In this document: piece after piece, positions 44,576 through 52,646 of the stretch
How the letters are laid out: the number at the start of each line of letters is the position of its first letter
Position numbering within the stretch: position 1 is the stretch's first letter
Source of the DNA: Hahella sp. HN01
GTDB lineage: Bacteria > Pseudomonadota > Gammaproteobacteria > Pseudomonadales > Oleiphilaceae
DNA: 52,646 bases
Direction: 5' to 3'
Assembly: GCF_018986435.1 (NCBI RefSeq)
Contig: NZ_JAHMIN010000029.1
Span: 31,265 to 83,910 of the forward strand
Notes under the pieces: model-generated
What the model was told of the DNA's origin: nothing
The model's input: only the letters and a program-made list of their open reading frames with translations
Databases searched by the model: none
Translations under genes and position numbers: made by a program

Positions 44576-46495
44576 TTATATGTCTTTGACGTGATTAAGA
44601 AGCGCGTTTTTGGAGATTTCGCCCAGGAAGCGTTTGGGCGCCAGCTCCGCGCCATTGGCGTCAAAGAAGACGAACGCGGGAGGCCCGAATATGCCGTAGC
44701 GCTTGAGCAGCGCCTGATTGCCTTGGTCGTTGTCAGTGACGTCCGCCTTGATAAGATGAAAGCGGCTGAGTCCGGCTTGTACTTCGGGCAGGACGAAGGT
44801 TTCCCGCTCCATGATCTTGCAGCTGATGCACCAGTCGGCGTAGAAGTCCACCATAACGGGTTTGCCGCTGGCGGAAGCTTTGGCGACTTCCTGGTCTAAC
44901 TGCTCTGGTGAAGTGACTTTGACGAAAGACAGCTGCTGTGTGGAGGAGCCGCCTGTAGCCGCCGCCGCGGATTTGATCGCGTAGGGCGCCAGAGGTTGCA
45001 GCGGGTCGTTAGCGCCTGCCGCTGCGCCCAGCATCAGCGTGACGGCGTAGACAAAGAACACCAGCCCCAGGCCTTTGCTGAGTTTCTGCCAGCCGCTCCA
45101 GCCAGATTCGACGTTGGTGAAGGCGCCCATGTAAACCGCAGAGACGCCGATCAATACCGCCCACAAAGTCAGAGTGGCTTCCGGCGGCAGGATACGCTCC
45201 AGCATCCAGATGGCTACACCCAGCAGGGCTACGCCAAAGACATGCTTCACATGCTCCATCCAGGCTCCGGCGCGGGGCAACAGTTTGGTGCCGCCAGTGC
45301 CGAGTATCAGCAGCGGCAAGCCAATGCCCAGGCTGAGACCGAACAATGCCATGCCTCCTTTGAACGCCGAGCCCAGGTAAGCCGCATATCCCAGCGCGGC
45401 GATGAGCGGCGCGGAAACACAGGGCGACACCACTAGTGCGGACAGCAGACCCATAATAAAAACGCTGAAGATTTCTCCGCCTTGTTGCTTGCTGTTCAGG
45501 CCGCTGAGTTTATCGCGCAAAAACGAAGGCATCTGCAGTTCGTAGAAGCCAAACATGGATAAAGACAGCAGCACAAATAACCCGCTGAACAGAATCAAAA
45601 TCCAGGGTTTTTGCACCTGCGCTTGAATATTGGCGTCCTGGCCCAGTTCGCCGAAGTGGCCGGCGGCGGCGCCCAGCGCGGTATACACAGCGGCCATGCC
45701 CATGATGTAGCTAAAGGACAGAATAAAGGAACGCAGCATGGTGACTTCTTTTTGCCCAACGATGATGCTGGACAGAATAGGCACCATGGGGAACACGCAA
45801 GGTGTAAACGCCAAACCAATACCCACGGCCATCAGGATGAAAAAGCTGAATAACAGGCCCTGGGCGATGAGGTAGTCTGTAATCGAGGTGGATGAGGTGA
45901 AATCAACGTCTGCGGCCTTGCTTGGGGCTGGCGTGCTGGAAGTGACCGCGGTGCCTGAGCTATTTTGACCTGTAGAGGGAGGAGTGGATGAGGGGGCGTC
46001 GTTTGTCGTTGCAGTTGGCGCGGGACTATCCGACTCCGTTCCGATAAACAACGTCGTTTCTGTCTGCGGCGGATAACACAAACCGGCTTCCGCGCACCCC
46101 TGATAGCGCACTTTAAACTCAACTTCAGCGCCTTCCTCCGCCGCCACTGGCACGCGGATTGTAAGCTCATCGTGGTAGACGTAGACCATGCCGAAGTAGG
46201 GATCTTCCTTTTCCTCTCCAGGGGAGGAATAGGTCCAGCGCCCTTGTGTTACGCCCTCTGCGTCTGTCGTCACTGACGTGCGGTCTTTGTACAGGTAATA
46301 GCCGTCAGCAATCGCCCAATGCAGGACTAACTCGTCCCCTTCCACCGATGACGTGAACCGGTAGGCTTCCTCTACGGGCAGGAATTCCGGTTCGGCCAGA
46401 AAACCGCTGTTGTCGCCGAACAGGTTATTTTCCGCTCTCACCGTGGCGCAGCAAAACAGCGTCAGTATGAATAGGGCTCTGAGTAGTAGGGGCAT
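44576..46495 (-). CDS. dsbD: Thiol:disulfide interchange protein DsbD
   Basis: DsbD moves reducing power from cytoplasmic thioredoxin to periplasmic thiol proteins, including those for cytochrome c maturation. The 639-residue protein has a signal peptide (about 1-21), an N-terminal alpha domain with the Cys pair in CAEAGLCYPP (about 134-140), a Ser/Pro/Thr-rich linker, eight membrane helices containing FTPCVFPMVPI and VSPCVSAPLIAALGY, and a C-terminal thioredoxin-like domain with WCISC (about 553). All six catalytic cysteines are present. A role in supporting haem attachment to CcoO and CcoP encoded in the same window fits. Confidence 0.95.
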   Translation of the reverse strand: MPLLLRALFILTLFCCATVRAENNLFGDNSGFLAEPEFLPVEEAYRFTSSVEGDELVLHWAIADGYYLYKDRTSVTTDAEGVTQGRWTYSSPGEEKEDPYFGMVYVYHDELTIRVPVAAEEGAEVEFKVRYQGCAEAGLCYPPQTETTLFIGTESDSPAPTATTNDAPSSTPPSTGQNSSGTAVTSSTPAPSKAADVDFTSSTSITDYLIAQGLLFSFFILMAVGIGLAFTPCVFPMVPILSSIIVGQKEVTMLRSFILSFSYIMGMAAVYTALGAAAGHFGELGQDANIQAQVQKPWILILFSGLFVLLSLSMFGFYELQMPSFLRDKLSGLNSKQQGGEIFSVFIMGLLSALVVSPCVSAPLIAALGYAAYLGSAFKGGMALFGLSLGIGLPLLILGTGGTKLLPRAGAWMEHVKHVFGVALLGVAIWMLERILPPEATLTLWAVLIGVSAVYMGAFTNVESGWSGWQKLSKGLGLVFFVYAVTLMLGAAAGANDPLQPLAPYAIKSAAAATGGSSTQQLSFVKVTSPEQLDQEVAKASASGKPVMVDFYADWCISCKIMERETFVLPEVQAGLSRFHLIKADVTDNDQGNQALLKRYGIFGPPAFVFFDANGAELAPKRFLGEISKNALLNHVKDI

Positions 46496-46906
46496 GTTTC
46501 TCGCTACTGGTGCTTAAAATTAATAGTGGCGCTATCCGGCGCTCCTGTTCCCCGGGCGTCCCTTCGGTTGCGCGGGTATGGACTGGTTCAATATGACAAT
46601 TTACTGGGTTGAAGGTTCAAAAAACTTGAACTTCTCGTTGAAATTACAATTGATTACCTTATCCATAAAATCGATAATCGGCCATCATAATCCAAGGCCC
46701 CTGTCTGCGCGACTTTCTGCGGTTAAGTTAAACTATTTTTAAGATCCGCCTGAATGTGTCGCAACGCCTATACTCTAAGTGCTTCGCACGGGCGATGGGG
46801 CGTCCAGTAAGACGGGCATGCCGCCCGGCTTGATTGTAGCGACACGGAGCTGTCACGCATCGGGGTTTTTTACGCGTTGTCGAGTTATTCCAGATTAGAC
46901 TTCTCC
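46496..46906. other. Divergent intergenic region dsbD-epmC
   Basis: This 410-bp gap should contain the promoters of both genes. I see an inverted repeat GTTCAA-N5-TTGAAC at 46615-46631, a possible operator of unknown owner, in an AT-rich centre. No RNA gene or other frame is convincing. If epmC starts at the in-frame TTG 46877 the gap is 30 bp shorter. Confidence 0.4.
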
Positions 46907-47449
46907 ATGCCGGCCGCTACGGCGCATGACTTACAGCTTTTATTCGACGGCTTGTTCCGGGAAACATTGAATACAGTGCTGGTGCGGGGAGAAGGCGAGC
47001 CTATTTACTTACCCGCTTCCGCGACGGGCGGTTGCAACGAAATCCACTTTGCTCATGGCTTTGTGAACAGCGCTTTGCATGAGATTTCTCACTGGTGCAT
47101 CGCGGGTGAAGCGCGTCGCAAGCTGACTGACTATGGGTACTGGTACGAGCCCGATGGCCGCAGCGCCCAACGTCAGGCGGAGTTTGAGCGGGTTGAAGTC
47201 AAGCCGCAGGCGTTGGAGTGGATTCTGGCGGAAGCCTGCGGCATAAAGTTTTTTATCAGTTTCGATAATCTCGACGGTCAAGGCGCCGCCGGGGAAGAGG
47301 CCTTCAAGGCCGCCGTTCATGAACAGGCGCGACGCTATCTGCAAGAAGGGTTGCCGCCGCGCGCCCAGCAACTTCTGGACTGTTTTTTGGACACATACTT
47401 AGGGCGGGAAAATTTCGGACTGTCTCTGTTTGCACTGGATAAACTATGA
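46907..47449 (+). CDS. epmC: Elongation factor P hydroxylase EpmC
   Basis: EpmC hydroxylates the beta-lysylated lysine of elongation factor P, the last step of its modification. The 180-residue protein carries LVRGEGEPIYLPAS, IHFAHGFVNSALHEISHWCIAGEARRKLTDYGYWYEPDGRSAQRQAEFE and VEVKPQALEWILA, closely matching E. coli YfcM/EpmC; the HExxHW site (HEISHW, about 61-66) holds iron. ATG 46907 gives a start like that of E. coli; a TTG at 46877 would add ten residues. The partners epmA, epmB and efp are not in the window. Confidence 0.93.
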   Translation: MPAATAHDLQLLFDGLFRETLNTVLVRGEGEPIYLPASATGGCNEIHFAHGFVNSALHEISHWCIAGEARRKLTDYGYWYEPDGRSAQRQAEFERVEVKPQALEWILAEACGIKFFISFDNLDGQGAAGEEAFKAAVHEQARRYLQEGLPPRAQQLLDCFLDTYLGRENFGLSLFALDKL

Positions 47450-47683
47450 ATGTTTGCGGAGATCCCGGAATAACCCAAATAAGCGGTGCGCGATGGAGCG
47501 TCCGCGGATAAGCTTCTCAATATCCCATTCACCGGCCCTCGCGCGAAGAACGGGCGGTTGGCGAATGAGGCGTTGGCGGGCTTGTTTTAAACAACTTATT
47601 GCAAACATTGCAGGTCCAGTCGCCCATCGCATAAAGTATGTGGTTTGGACTACGTCGGTTTGCCGGGAATATCTTCAAAAATC

Positions 47684-48865
47684 ATGACAGTTAGTGATCA
47701 AACGACGGATAACGCCGTCCTCTTTTCTTCTCTGAATTTACATCCAAAACTTGAGCAGGCTATTCGCGATCTGAATTTTGAGCGCTGCACTCCGATACAG
47801 GGGCAGACGCTGCCGCACACGCTGCAGGGCGTGGACCTGATCGGTCAGGCGCAGACAGGCACCGGCAAGACCGCCGCGTTTCTAATCACCATTCTGCAGC
47901 GACTGGTTTCCAATCCGATCCCAGCGGAAGAGCGCTTCTCCAGTGAGCCGAGAGCCCTGGTGGTGGCGCCGACCCGGGAACTGGCGTTACAGATCGAGAA
48001 AGACGCCTGCGCGCTCGCCAAACACCTGAAATTGAATATTATCTCCGTCATCGGCGGCACCCAGCTGGATCGCCAGCGCAGAAAGCTGCGGGATGAAGCT
48101 GTGGATTTGCTGATCGCCACACCCGGACGTTTGCTGGACCATCTCACCAGCGCCGATATTTACCTGGATCAGGTGGAAGTGCTGGTGCTGGACGAAGCGG
48201 ATCGCATGTTGGACATGGGCTTTATCCCTGACGTCAAACGCATTGTCCGGGCGACGCCGAGAGAGCGGCAGACCCTGCTGTTCAGTGCGACCTTCAGCGA
48301 AGACATCAAGAATCTGGCGCGTCGCTGGACCGAAGAGCCGGTGGAAGTCATGCTGGCGGTGGACCATCTTCCCGCGAAAACCGTGGATCAGCGCGTATAC
48401 ATGGTGGAAAGCAGCGCCAAGCGTAAGCTGTTGGTGAACCTGTTGAAAGACAGCGAGACTCGCCGTGTGATCGTATTCTGTAACCGCCGTGATGAAACAC
48501 GAAGCCTGTCGGAAGCCTTGAATCGCCATTCTATCAAAAATGAGCTTATCTCCGGCGAATTGCCCCAGCAAAAACGCTTGAAGACACTGGAGCGCTTTCG
48601 TAAAGGCGACTTCCGCGTGTTGGTCGCCACTGATGTCGCGGGCCGTGGCCTGCATATCGATGGAGTGACTCACGTGGTCAATTACAATCTTCCCGACGAC
48701 CCGGAGGATTACGTACACCGTATCGGACGCACCGGGCGCGCAGGCGCGACGGGCGTCTCCATCAGCTTCGCCTGTGAGGACGATTCCTTCCTGATTCCGG
48801 AACTGGAGAAATACCTGGGTCATGAGCTGGCTCTGATTCACCCGGATGATGATTTACTGCAGTAG
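47684..48865 (+). CDS. rhlB: DEAD-box RNA helicase, RhlB-like
   Basis: A 393-residue ATP-dependent RNA helicase. Visible motifs: Q motif (CTPIQGQTLP), Walker A AQTGTGKTAAF (about 60), PTRELALQI, TPGRLLDHL, DEAD (about 166), SATFS, and in domain 2 VIVFCNRRDET, ATDVAGRGLHIDGV and HRIGRTGRAGATG. The short tail after SFACEDDSFLIPELEKYLG resembles RhlB, the degradosome helicase, but lacks the long basic Arg/Pro-rich extension found in E. coli, so assignment to RhlB rather than RhlE is moderate. ATG 47684 was chosen; the frame is open further upstream. Confidence 0.85.
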   Translation: MTVSDQTTDNAVLFSSLNLHPKLEQAIRDLNFERCTPIQGQTLPHTLQGVDLIGQAQTGTGKTAAFLITILQRLVSNPIPAEERFSSEPRALVVAPTRELALQIEKDACALAKHLKLNIISVIGGTQLDRQRRKLRDEAVDLLIATPGRLLDHLTSADIYLDQVEVLVLDEADRMLDMGFIPDVKRIVRATPRERQTLLFSATFSEDIKNLARRWTEEPVEVMLAVDHLPAKTVDQRVYMVESSAKRKLLVNLLKDSETRRVIVFCNRRDETRSLSEALNRHSIKNELISGELPQQKRLKTLERFRKGDFRVLVATDVAGRGLHIDGVTHVVNYNLPDDPEDYVHRIGRTGRAGATGVSISFACEDDSFLIPELEKYLGHELALIHPDDDLLQ

Positions 48866-48895
48866 CCGAGCATACCGACCAAGAGGAAAGGGAAG

Positions 48896-50041
48896 ATGAA
48901 AATAGTTGCAGATGAGAATATTCCGCTACTGCAGCCGTTTTTCGGATCAATGGGAGAAGTTCATACGCTTCCGGGGCGAGAAATCAGCAACGAGCACCTG
49001 CGTGACGCTGATGTGCTGCTGGTGCGTTCCGTGACCAAGGTGGACGAGCGACTGCTGGAAAATACCGGCGTGAAATTTGTCGGTTCCGCCACCATTGGTT
49101 GCAACCATGTCGACATGGACTACCTCACTTCACGGGGAGTGGGGTTCAGCAATGCGCCGGGCTGTAACGCCAGCGCAGTGGTCGAGTATGTGGTGAGCTG
49201 TCTGTCCGTACTGAGTGAGCAGTTGGGTTTTGAGCTGGAAGACAAGACCGTAGGCATTATCGGGCGCGGAGAAATCGGCGGGCGTCTTGAACGCGCGCTG
49301 ACCTTGCTGGGGCTTGAGGTGAAATCCAATGATCCTCCCAGAGAGGCCGCTGGTGAGCAGAATCTGTTTTCTCTGGAAGAGGTGTTGCAGTGCGACATCA
49401 TCACCTTGCACACGCCACTGACGGATTCCGGCCCCTACCCAACCCAGGGTTTGCTGAACGCGGCGATGATCGAGAACCTGCGTTCGGACCAAATTCTGAT
49501 CAACACCTGTCGCGGTGAAGTGATTGACGAAGCCGCGCTGAAGGGCCGACTGCAAAGGGGCGATGGTTTGACCGTCGCGCTTGACGTCTGGAACAATGAG
49601 CCCGCCATTGATGTGGAGCTGGCTATGCTTTGTCACTTCGCTACGCCGCATATTGCGGGCTACACGCTGGATGGTCGCACGGCGGGAACGGAGATCATTT
49701 ACCAACACCTGAGTCGCTATCTCGGCTTGCCGGTGAGACACAAACTTGGGCAGTTTTTGCCTGAGCCGCCGCTGCGGAGAATGGCGTTTTCCTCTGGAGT
49801 AGATCCAGACTGGGCGTTGCACACTGCGATCAGAGCAAGCTATGACGTGCGTCACGACGATAGTCAGCTAAAGCGCACCTTGCGCCTGGATGCGCCCATG
49901 CGGGCTCAAGAGTTTGATCGTTTACGCAGAGAGTATCGCGTGCGCAGAGGGTTTGATCGCATCAAGATTGAACTCAAGGGCGGCAAAGCGGACCTTCTCG
50001 CCACCCTGAGCGCGGTTGGGTTTAATCTTAGCTCGAAGTAA
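48896..50041 (+). CDS. pdxB: Erythronate-4-phosphate dehydrogenase
   Basis: PdxB oxidises erythronate 4-phosphate in the DXP-independent pyridoxal phosphate pathway. The 381-residue protein starts with KIVADENIPLLQPFFGSMGEV, has the NAD motif GIIGRGEIGGRLE (about 120-132), catalytic residues in NTCRGEVIDEAALKG, DVWNNEPA and ATPHIAGYTLDGR, and the C-terminal dimerisation domain (about 285-381). All match E. coli PdxB in length and order. It lies 30 bp after the helicase gene, possibly co-transcribed. Confidence 0.95.
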   Translation: MKIVADENIPLLQPFFGSMGEVHTLPGREISNEHLRDADVLLVRSVTKVDERLLENTGVKFVGSATIGCNHVDMDYLTSRGVGFSNAPGCNASAVVEYVVSCLSVLSEQLGFELEDKTVGIIGRGEIGGRLERALTLLGLEVKSNDPPREAAGEQNLFSLEEVLQCDIITLHTPLTDSGPYPTQGLLNAAMIENLRSDQILINTCRGEVIDEAALKGRLQRGDGLTVALDVWNNEPAIDVELAMLCHFATPHIAGYTLDGRTAGTEIIYQHLSRYLGLPVRHKLGQFLPEPPLRRMAFSSGVDPDWALHTAIRASYDVRHDDSQLKRTLRLDAPMRAQEFDRLRREYRVRRGFDRIKIELKGGKADLLATLSAVGFNLSSK

Positions 50042-50042
50042 C

Positions 50043-50243
50043 TCAGCCTTTCTGCCGCTGGCGCATATTCATGTGCTGGCGGCTCCACGGATTCCAATTA
50101 TCTTCCATCGCTTTCAGCGCCTGCTGAATCATGGCCTCAGTGATGGGGATCTCTTCACCGTTTTCCGTAATGATGGCGGCGCCGTTCATGCGTTCTTCGT
50201 CGCCAGTCTCGCTTGCCGATTTACGCCAGTTGTTCGCTTGCAT
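50043..50243 (-). CDS. PA1571-type small protein
   Basis: A 66-residue protein with the pattern NGAAIITENGEEIPITEAMIQQALKAMEDNW (about 20-50), as in the small uncharacterised proteins of pseudomonads that I know as the PA1571 family. GGAGG nine bases before ATG 50243 decides that start over an open frame reaching to 50303. It ends one base after the convergent pdxB stop. Function unknown. Confidence 0.7.
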   Translation of the reverse strand: MQANNWRKSASETGDEERMNGAAIITENGEEIPITEAMIQQALKAMEDNWNPWSRQHMNMRQRQKG

Positions 50244-50665
50244 TTGCCCGGACCTCCAGAGTTTGCACCAGCCTAAACTTGTCTCATGACGATCCTGTGA
50301 CACGAGATGGACATCTGTTTTCAGGACTTTTCACTCTCGGCAGACGTCCTTATCTCTAAAATTAGCCCATGGCGTCTGCTTGAGCCATCAGGCTCAGGAA
50401 GGCTTTCCCAAGGCATTATCGACAGAAAATGCGAAAAAGCTCGAAAAGTGGACGATAATATATTGAAAGGCAAACCAACCTGAATTGGCGCTTATTTGTG
50501 AATCATTGCAAAAAAATGACCATTCGGGCTCACAAGCAGCGACAGGCGGTCGATACTAAACTGTCGAAATTATCGTCACGGAAAGAGGCGATCAATCCAT
50601 TCCGGCATGAACAAAGGCGTTACAATGTAGACGTCGCTGGATACTAGTCTTGGAGAAATGGCTGA
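50244..50665. other. Divergent intergenic region before the PilZ gene
   Basis: About 420 bp. It contains a small hairpin TGAGCC-ATCA-GGCTCA (50381-50396) and otherwise no gene or recognisable site. It should hold promoters for both flanking genes. Confidence 0.4.
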
Positions 50666-51361
50666 GTGGGTGATAAAGCAGCGGTGTATTCTCCCAAGGA
50701 TGTGGAAATACCATTCGAAAAGCTGGGACTGCAAGTTGGCGATCCTTTACATCTGGAGAGCATGGACCAGAGTGCGCGCTATCATGTGCGCCTGATTGGG
50801 TTTGTGCCCGGGCAGAGCGTGATGGTCACCACGCCTGTGGTGGACGGCAAACAGCTGATTTTGAAAAAGGATCGGCCGTTTACCGTGCGCTCTGTGGCGA
50901 AGAACAAAGTGTGCGCCTTCACCAGTCAGGTTAAACACATGGCGCTACAGCCTTTCGCCCATATTCATCTGGAATATCCCAAGGAGCTGCTGGCGCTGCA
51001 AGTGCGCAACGCCGAACGACTCAAAGTCGAAATCCCCACTCAGGTCAACAGCGATTTCGATACAGGGTTGGGCGACTGGCCGAAAGAGGCGGTGATTATC
51101 GATATCAGTAAGACCGGCGCCGGAGTAAAGTCCATCGTCAAACTGGGGGACGCCGGAGAAGAAGTGATTCTGCGTTTTACTTTGACGGTGGCGGATATCA
51201 CCAAGACGTTTAACGTCAATGGCATCATCCGCAATCGCACTATTCTGGAGCAGGATGATGCGCCTTTCAGGTATCTATATGGCGTTCAGTTTACCGGATT
51301 GTCAGATGCGGCGAAGATCGTCATCAGCGGCTTTGTGCACGAGCTGCAATTGTCCAAGTAA
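50666..51361 (+). CDS. PilZ-domain c-di-GMP-binding protein, YcgR-like
   Basis: A 231-residue cytoplasmic protein with a YcgR-like N-terminal domain (about 10-105, LGLQVGDPLHL and YHVRLIGFVPGQSVMVTTP) and a C-terminal PilZ domain (about 110-228). The two c-di-GMP-binding motifs are intact: RNAER (RxxxR, about 113-117) and DISKTGAG (D/NxSxxG). YcgR acts as a flagellar brake; here the effector target is unknown and no flagellar gene is adjacent. The start is GTG 50666 with TTGGAG about ten bases upstream. Confidence 0.85.
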   Translation: MGDKAAVYSPKDVEIPFEKLGLQVGDPLHLESMDQSARYHVRLIGFVPGQSVMVTTPVVDGKQLILKKDRPFTVRSVAKNKVCAFTSQVKHMALQPFAHIHLEYPKELLALQVRNAERLKVEIPTQVNSDFDTGLGDWPKEAVIIDISKTGAGVKSIVKLGDAGEEVILRFTLTVADITKTFNVNGIIRNRTILEQDDAPFRYLYGVQFTGLSDAAKIVISGFVHELQLSK

Positions 51362-51385
51362 TCAACGGCAATCGTCAGAAATGGG

Positions 51386-51413
51386 AAAGCCCGGCTCAGG
51401 CTCCGGGCTCTTT
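51386..51413 (+). terminator. Terminator after the PilZ gene
   Basis: AGCCCGG (51388-51394) pairs with CCGGGCT (51403-51409), followed by CTTT. A short T tract on the plus strand and A-rich flank on the left suit termination of the PilZ gene and, on the other strand, htpX. Confidence 0.65.
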
Positions 51414-51472
51414 GAGACGAAATAGGCGCTAGCCTATTTCAGGACTAGACAGGGTAAGTCCTTCTCTGGCTC

Positions 51473-52354
51473 TTAGCGGTTGGCGGCAAGCGCGGCGATA
51501 CGCTCATCCAGAGGAGGGTGGCTGGAAAACAGCGCTTTGAGTCCCTGTTTAACTCCCTCGGTTATTCCAAAAGCGGTCAGTGTGTCTGGCATTTCATTTG
51601 GCATCTGGGTTTCGGCTTGCAGGCGTTGCAGCGCCGCAATCATCGCGCCGGAACCAGCCAGTTTGGCGCCCATGGCGTCGGCGCGGAATTCACGTTTACG
51701 GGAAAACCACATGACGATTATCGACGCGAGAATACCCAATATAATCTCGGCGAAGATGGTGGTGATGAAAAAGCCGATGCCGTGACCGTTTTCATTTTTG
51801 AAGACAGCCTTGTCCACAATATTGCCGATAATGCGGGCGAAGAACATCACAAAGGTGTTAATAACGCCCTGTATCAGCGCCAGAGTCACCATATCGCCGT
51901 TGGCGACATGGCCGATCTCATGGGCCAGCACTGCGCGAATTTCGTCTTTGGTGAAGCGTCGCAGTAGCCCCTCGCTCACCGCCACCAGGGCGTCGTTCTT
52001 GTTCCAGCCGGTCGCGAAGGCGTTTGACTGGTGTGCGGGAAAGATGCCGACTTCCGGCATATTGATGCCCGCTTCGCTGGAAAGCTCTTTTACGGTGTCC
52101 AGCAACCAGCGCTCTGTCGCATCACGGGGTTGCCCGATTATCTGGGTGCGAGTGGACATCTTCGCTATCCACTTGGACAGGAAGAGCGAGATCATCGCAC
52201 CGCTCATGCCGAATACGGCGCAGAAGATAAGGAGCGAGGTGAGATTCAGTCCGCTGCCCTGCAGATAGGGTTCAACCCCCAAAAGCCGCAACGTCACGCT
52301 CGCTACAAGCACTACAGCAATGTTGGTTGCCAGAAACAGTAGAATCCTGAACAT
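51473..52354 (-). CDS. htpX: Membrane metalloprotease HtpX
   Basis: HtpX is an inner-membrane zinc endopeptidase that degrades misfolded membrane proteins with FtsH. The 293-residue protein has two N-terminal helices (about 4-24 and 36-58), the active site [12 protein letters not shown] (HExxH about 143), two more helices (about 155-178 and 195-215), and the third zinc ligand in [27 protein letters not shown] at the C-terminus is conserved. Length equals E. coli HtpX (293). It is monocistronic. Confidence 0.96.
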   Translation of the reverse strand: MFRILLFLATNIAVVLVASVTLRLLGVEPYLQGSGLNLTSLLIFCAVFGMSGAMISLFLSKWIAKMSTRTQIIGQPRDATERWLLDTVKELSSEAGINMPEVGIFPAHQSNAFATGWNKNDALVAVSEGLLRRFTKDEIRAVLAHEIGHVANGDMVTLALIQGVINTFVMFFARIIGNIVDKAVFKNENGHGIGFFITTIFAEIILGILASIIVMWFSRKREFRADAMGAKLAGSGAMIAALQRLQAETQMPNEMPDTLTAFGITEGVKQGLKALFSSHPPLDERIAALAANR

Positions 52355-52447
52355 AGTCGCCTCAAACTAAAGGGATAAGCCTACTGGGAAAATATGTTTC
52401 GGGTGGGGGAAAATCAATAAATCAGGGATTAAAGATTATTAACCGAT

Positions 52448-52475
52448 TAGGGCGCAGGAGGATGCGCCCTATTTT
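52448..52475 (+). terminator. Terminator-like hairpin
   Basis: TAGGGCGCA (52448-52456) and TGCGCCCTA (52463-52471) form a perfect nine-base stem with loop GGAGGA, followed by TTTT. No plus-strand gene ends here, so it may be left over from a gene displaced by the adjacent insertion sequence, or lie in the htpX upstream region by chance. Confidence 0.55.
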
Positions 52476-52500
52476 GAGGTTAAACTCTAAACGTAGCCTA

Positions 52501-52646
52501 GGGAACCTCTGAATAACCCCAAGAATCAGTCATAATACGGCAGCCCAACTCAGCAGGAACACTTTTCATGGAACAGATGACTTTCTCCGAAGCCGAATAC
52601 CAGAATAAAAAGCGTAAGACCCGCCGGGAAATCTTTCTGGAGCGGA
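52501..52646 (+). mobile_element. Left end of an IS5-family insertion sequence
   Basis: The element begins with GGGAACCTCTGAATAACCCC, similar to the terminal inverted repeat of IS5-type elements, just after CTA, consistent with a YTAR-type target. It carries the 5' end of a transposase gene and continues past the right edge, so its completeness is unknown. Confidence 0.8.
52568..52646 (+). CDS. IS5-family transposase, N-terminal part
   Basis: The first 26 codons (MEQMTFSEAEYQNKKRKTRREIF and following) match the start of IS5-family DDE transposases, which begin with a short TF-x-E-x-E-x-x-x-K-R-K-T-R-x-E-I-F-L pattern. The gene is cut by the window edge, so the catalytic domain cannot be examined. 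AGGAA precedes the ATG. Confidence 0.8.
   Translation, partial: MEQMTFSEAEYQNKKRKTRREIFLER

Overview
The window looks like chromosomal DNA of a marine gammaproteobacterium. The closest match I can suggest from memory is Hahella or another Oceanospirillales/Pseudomonadales relative. Two things point there: the cbb3 oxidase order (ccoNOQP, ccoGHIS, a SafE-like gene, then hemN, with Anr/FNR boxes), and the housekeeping proteins (CmoA/CmoB, RlmM, EpmC, PdxB, HtpX, a PA1571-type protein). This is inference; no rRNA or species marker is present. Most of the window is GC-rich and densely coded, with two clearly AT-richer regions: the surface-polysaccharide block (about 4.2-14.05 kb) and a stretch around 27.05-28.47 kb.

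Left part (0-4 kb): the 3' end of rsmC, an RluA-type pseudouridine synthase, a DUF6455 protein, an unusual MiaA-like tRNA prenyltransferase, a CopD-like membrane protein and cmoM. From 4.2 to 14.05 kb lies a co-directional cluster for an ABC-transporter-exported polysaccharide, probably O-antigen: Wzm-type permease, Wzt-type ATPase with a C-terminal sugar-binding domain, a 1569-residue modular glycosyltransferase, an NAD-dependent sugar epimerase/dehydratase and two GT2 glycosyltransferases. It is followed by cmoB/cmoA on the minus strand, so the polysaccharide block sits between the genes of the cmo5U34 wobble-uridine pathway. asnS with a clear terminator follows.

The middle (17.7-30.4 kb) is accessory. 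It holds a receiver-domain protein with a long coiled coil and a C-terminal membrane anchor, an LpxH-like phosphoesterase, msrA followed by an R2K-type ATP-grasp gene, a lipoprotein, a FabR-like TetR regulator and a run of three secreted DUF6160-like paralogues. A perfect 23-bp inverted repeat precedes that operon. Behind it is a segmental duplication: the 3' end of the third paralogue plus a macrodomain gene occur twice, with one macrodomain copy decayed and an AT-rich orphan secreted-protein gene between the copies. A second unrecognised secreted protein follows.

The right part (30.4-52.6 kb) is the high-affinity respiration and redox region on the minus strand: hemN, a SafE-like protein, ccoS, ccoI, ccoH, ccoG, ccoP, ccoQ, ccoO, ccoN. 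A perfect Anr/FNR box lies upstream of ccoN and a near-perfect one upstream of hemN, so haem synthesis, the oxidase and its assembly factors are probably induced together at low oxygen. After these come an alpha/beta hydrolase, rlmM, an ABM-domain protein, tusA, an EamA transporter, dsbD, epmC, an RhlB-like helicase, pdxB, a PA1571-type protein, a PilZ protein, htpX, and the left end of an IS5-family insertion sequence that runs off the window. No tRNA, rRNA or CRISPR array was found.
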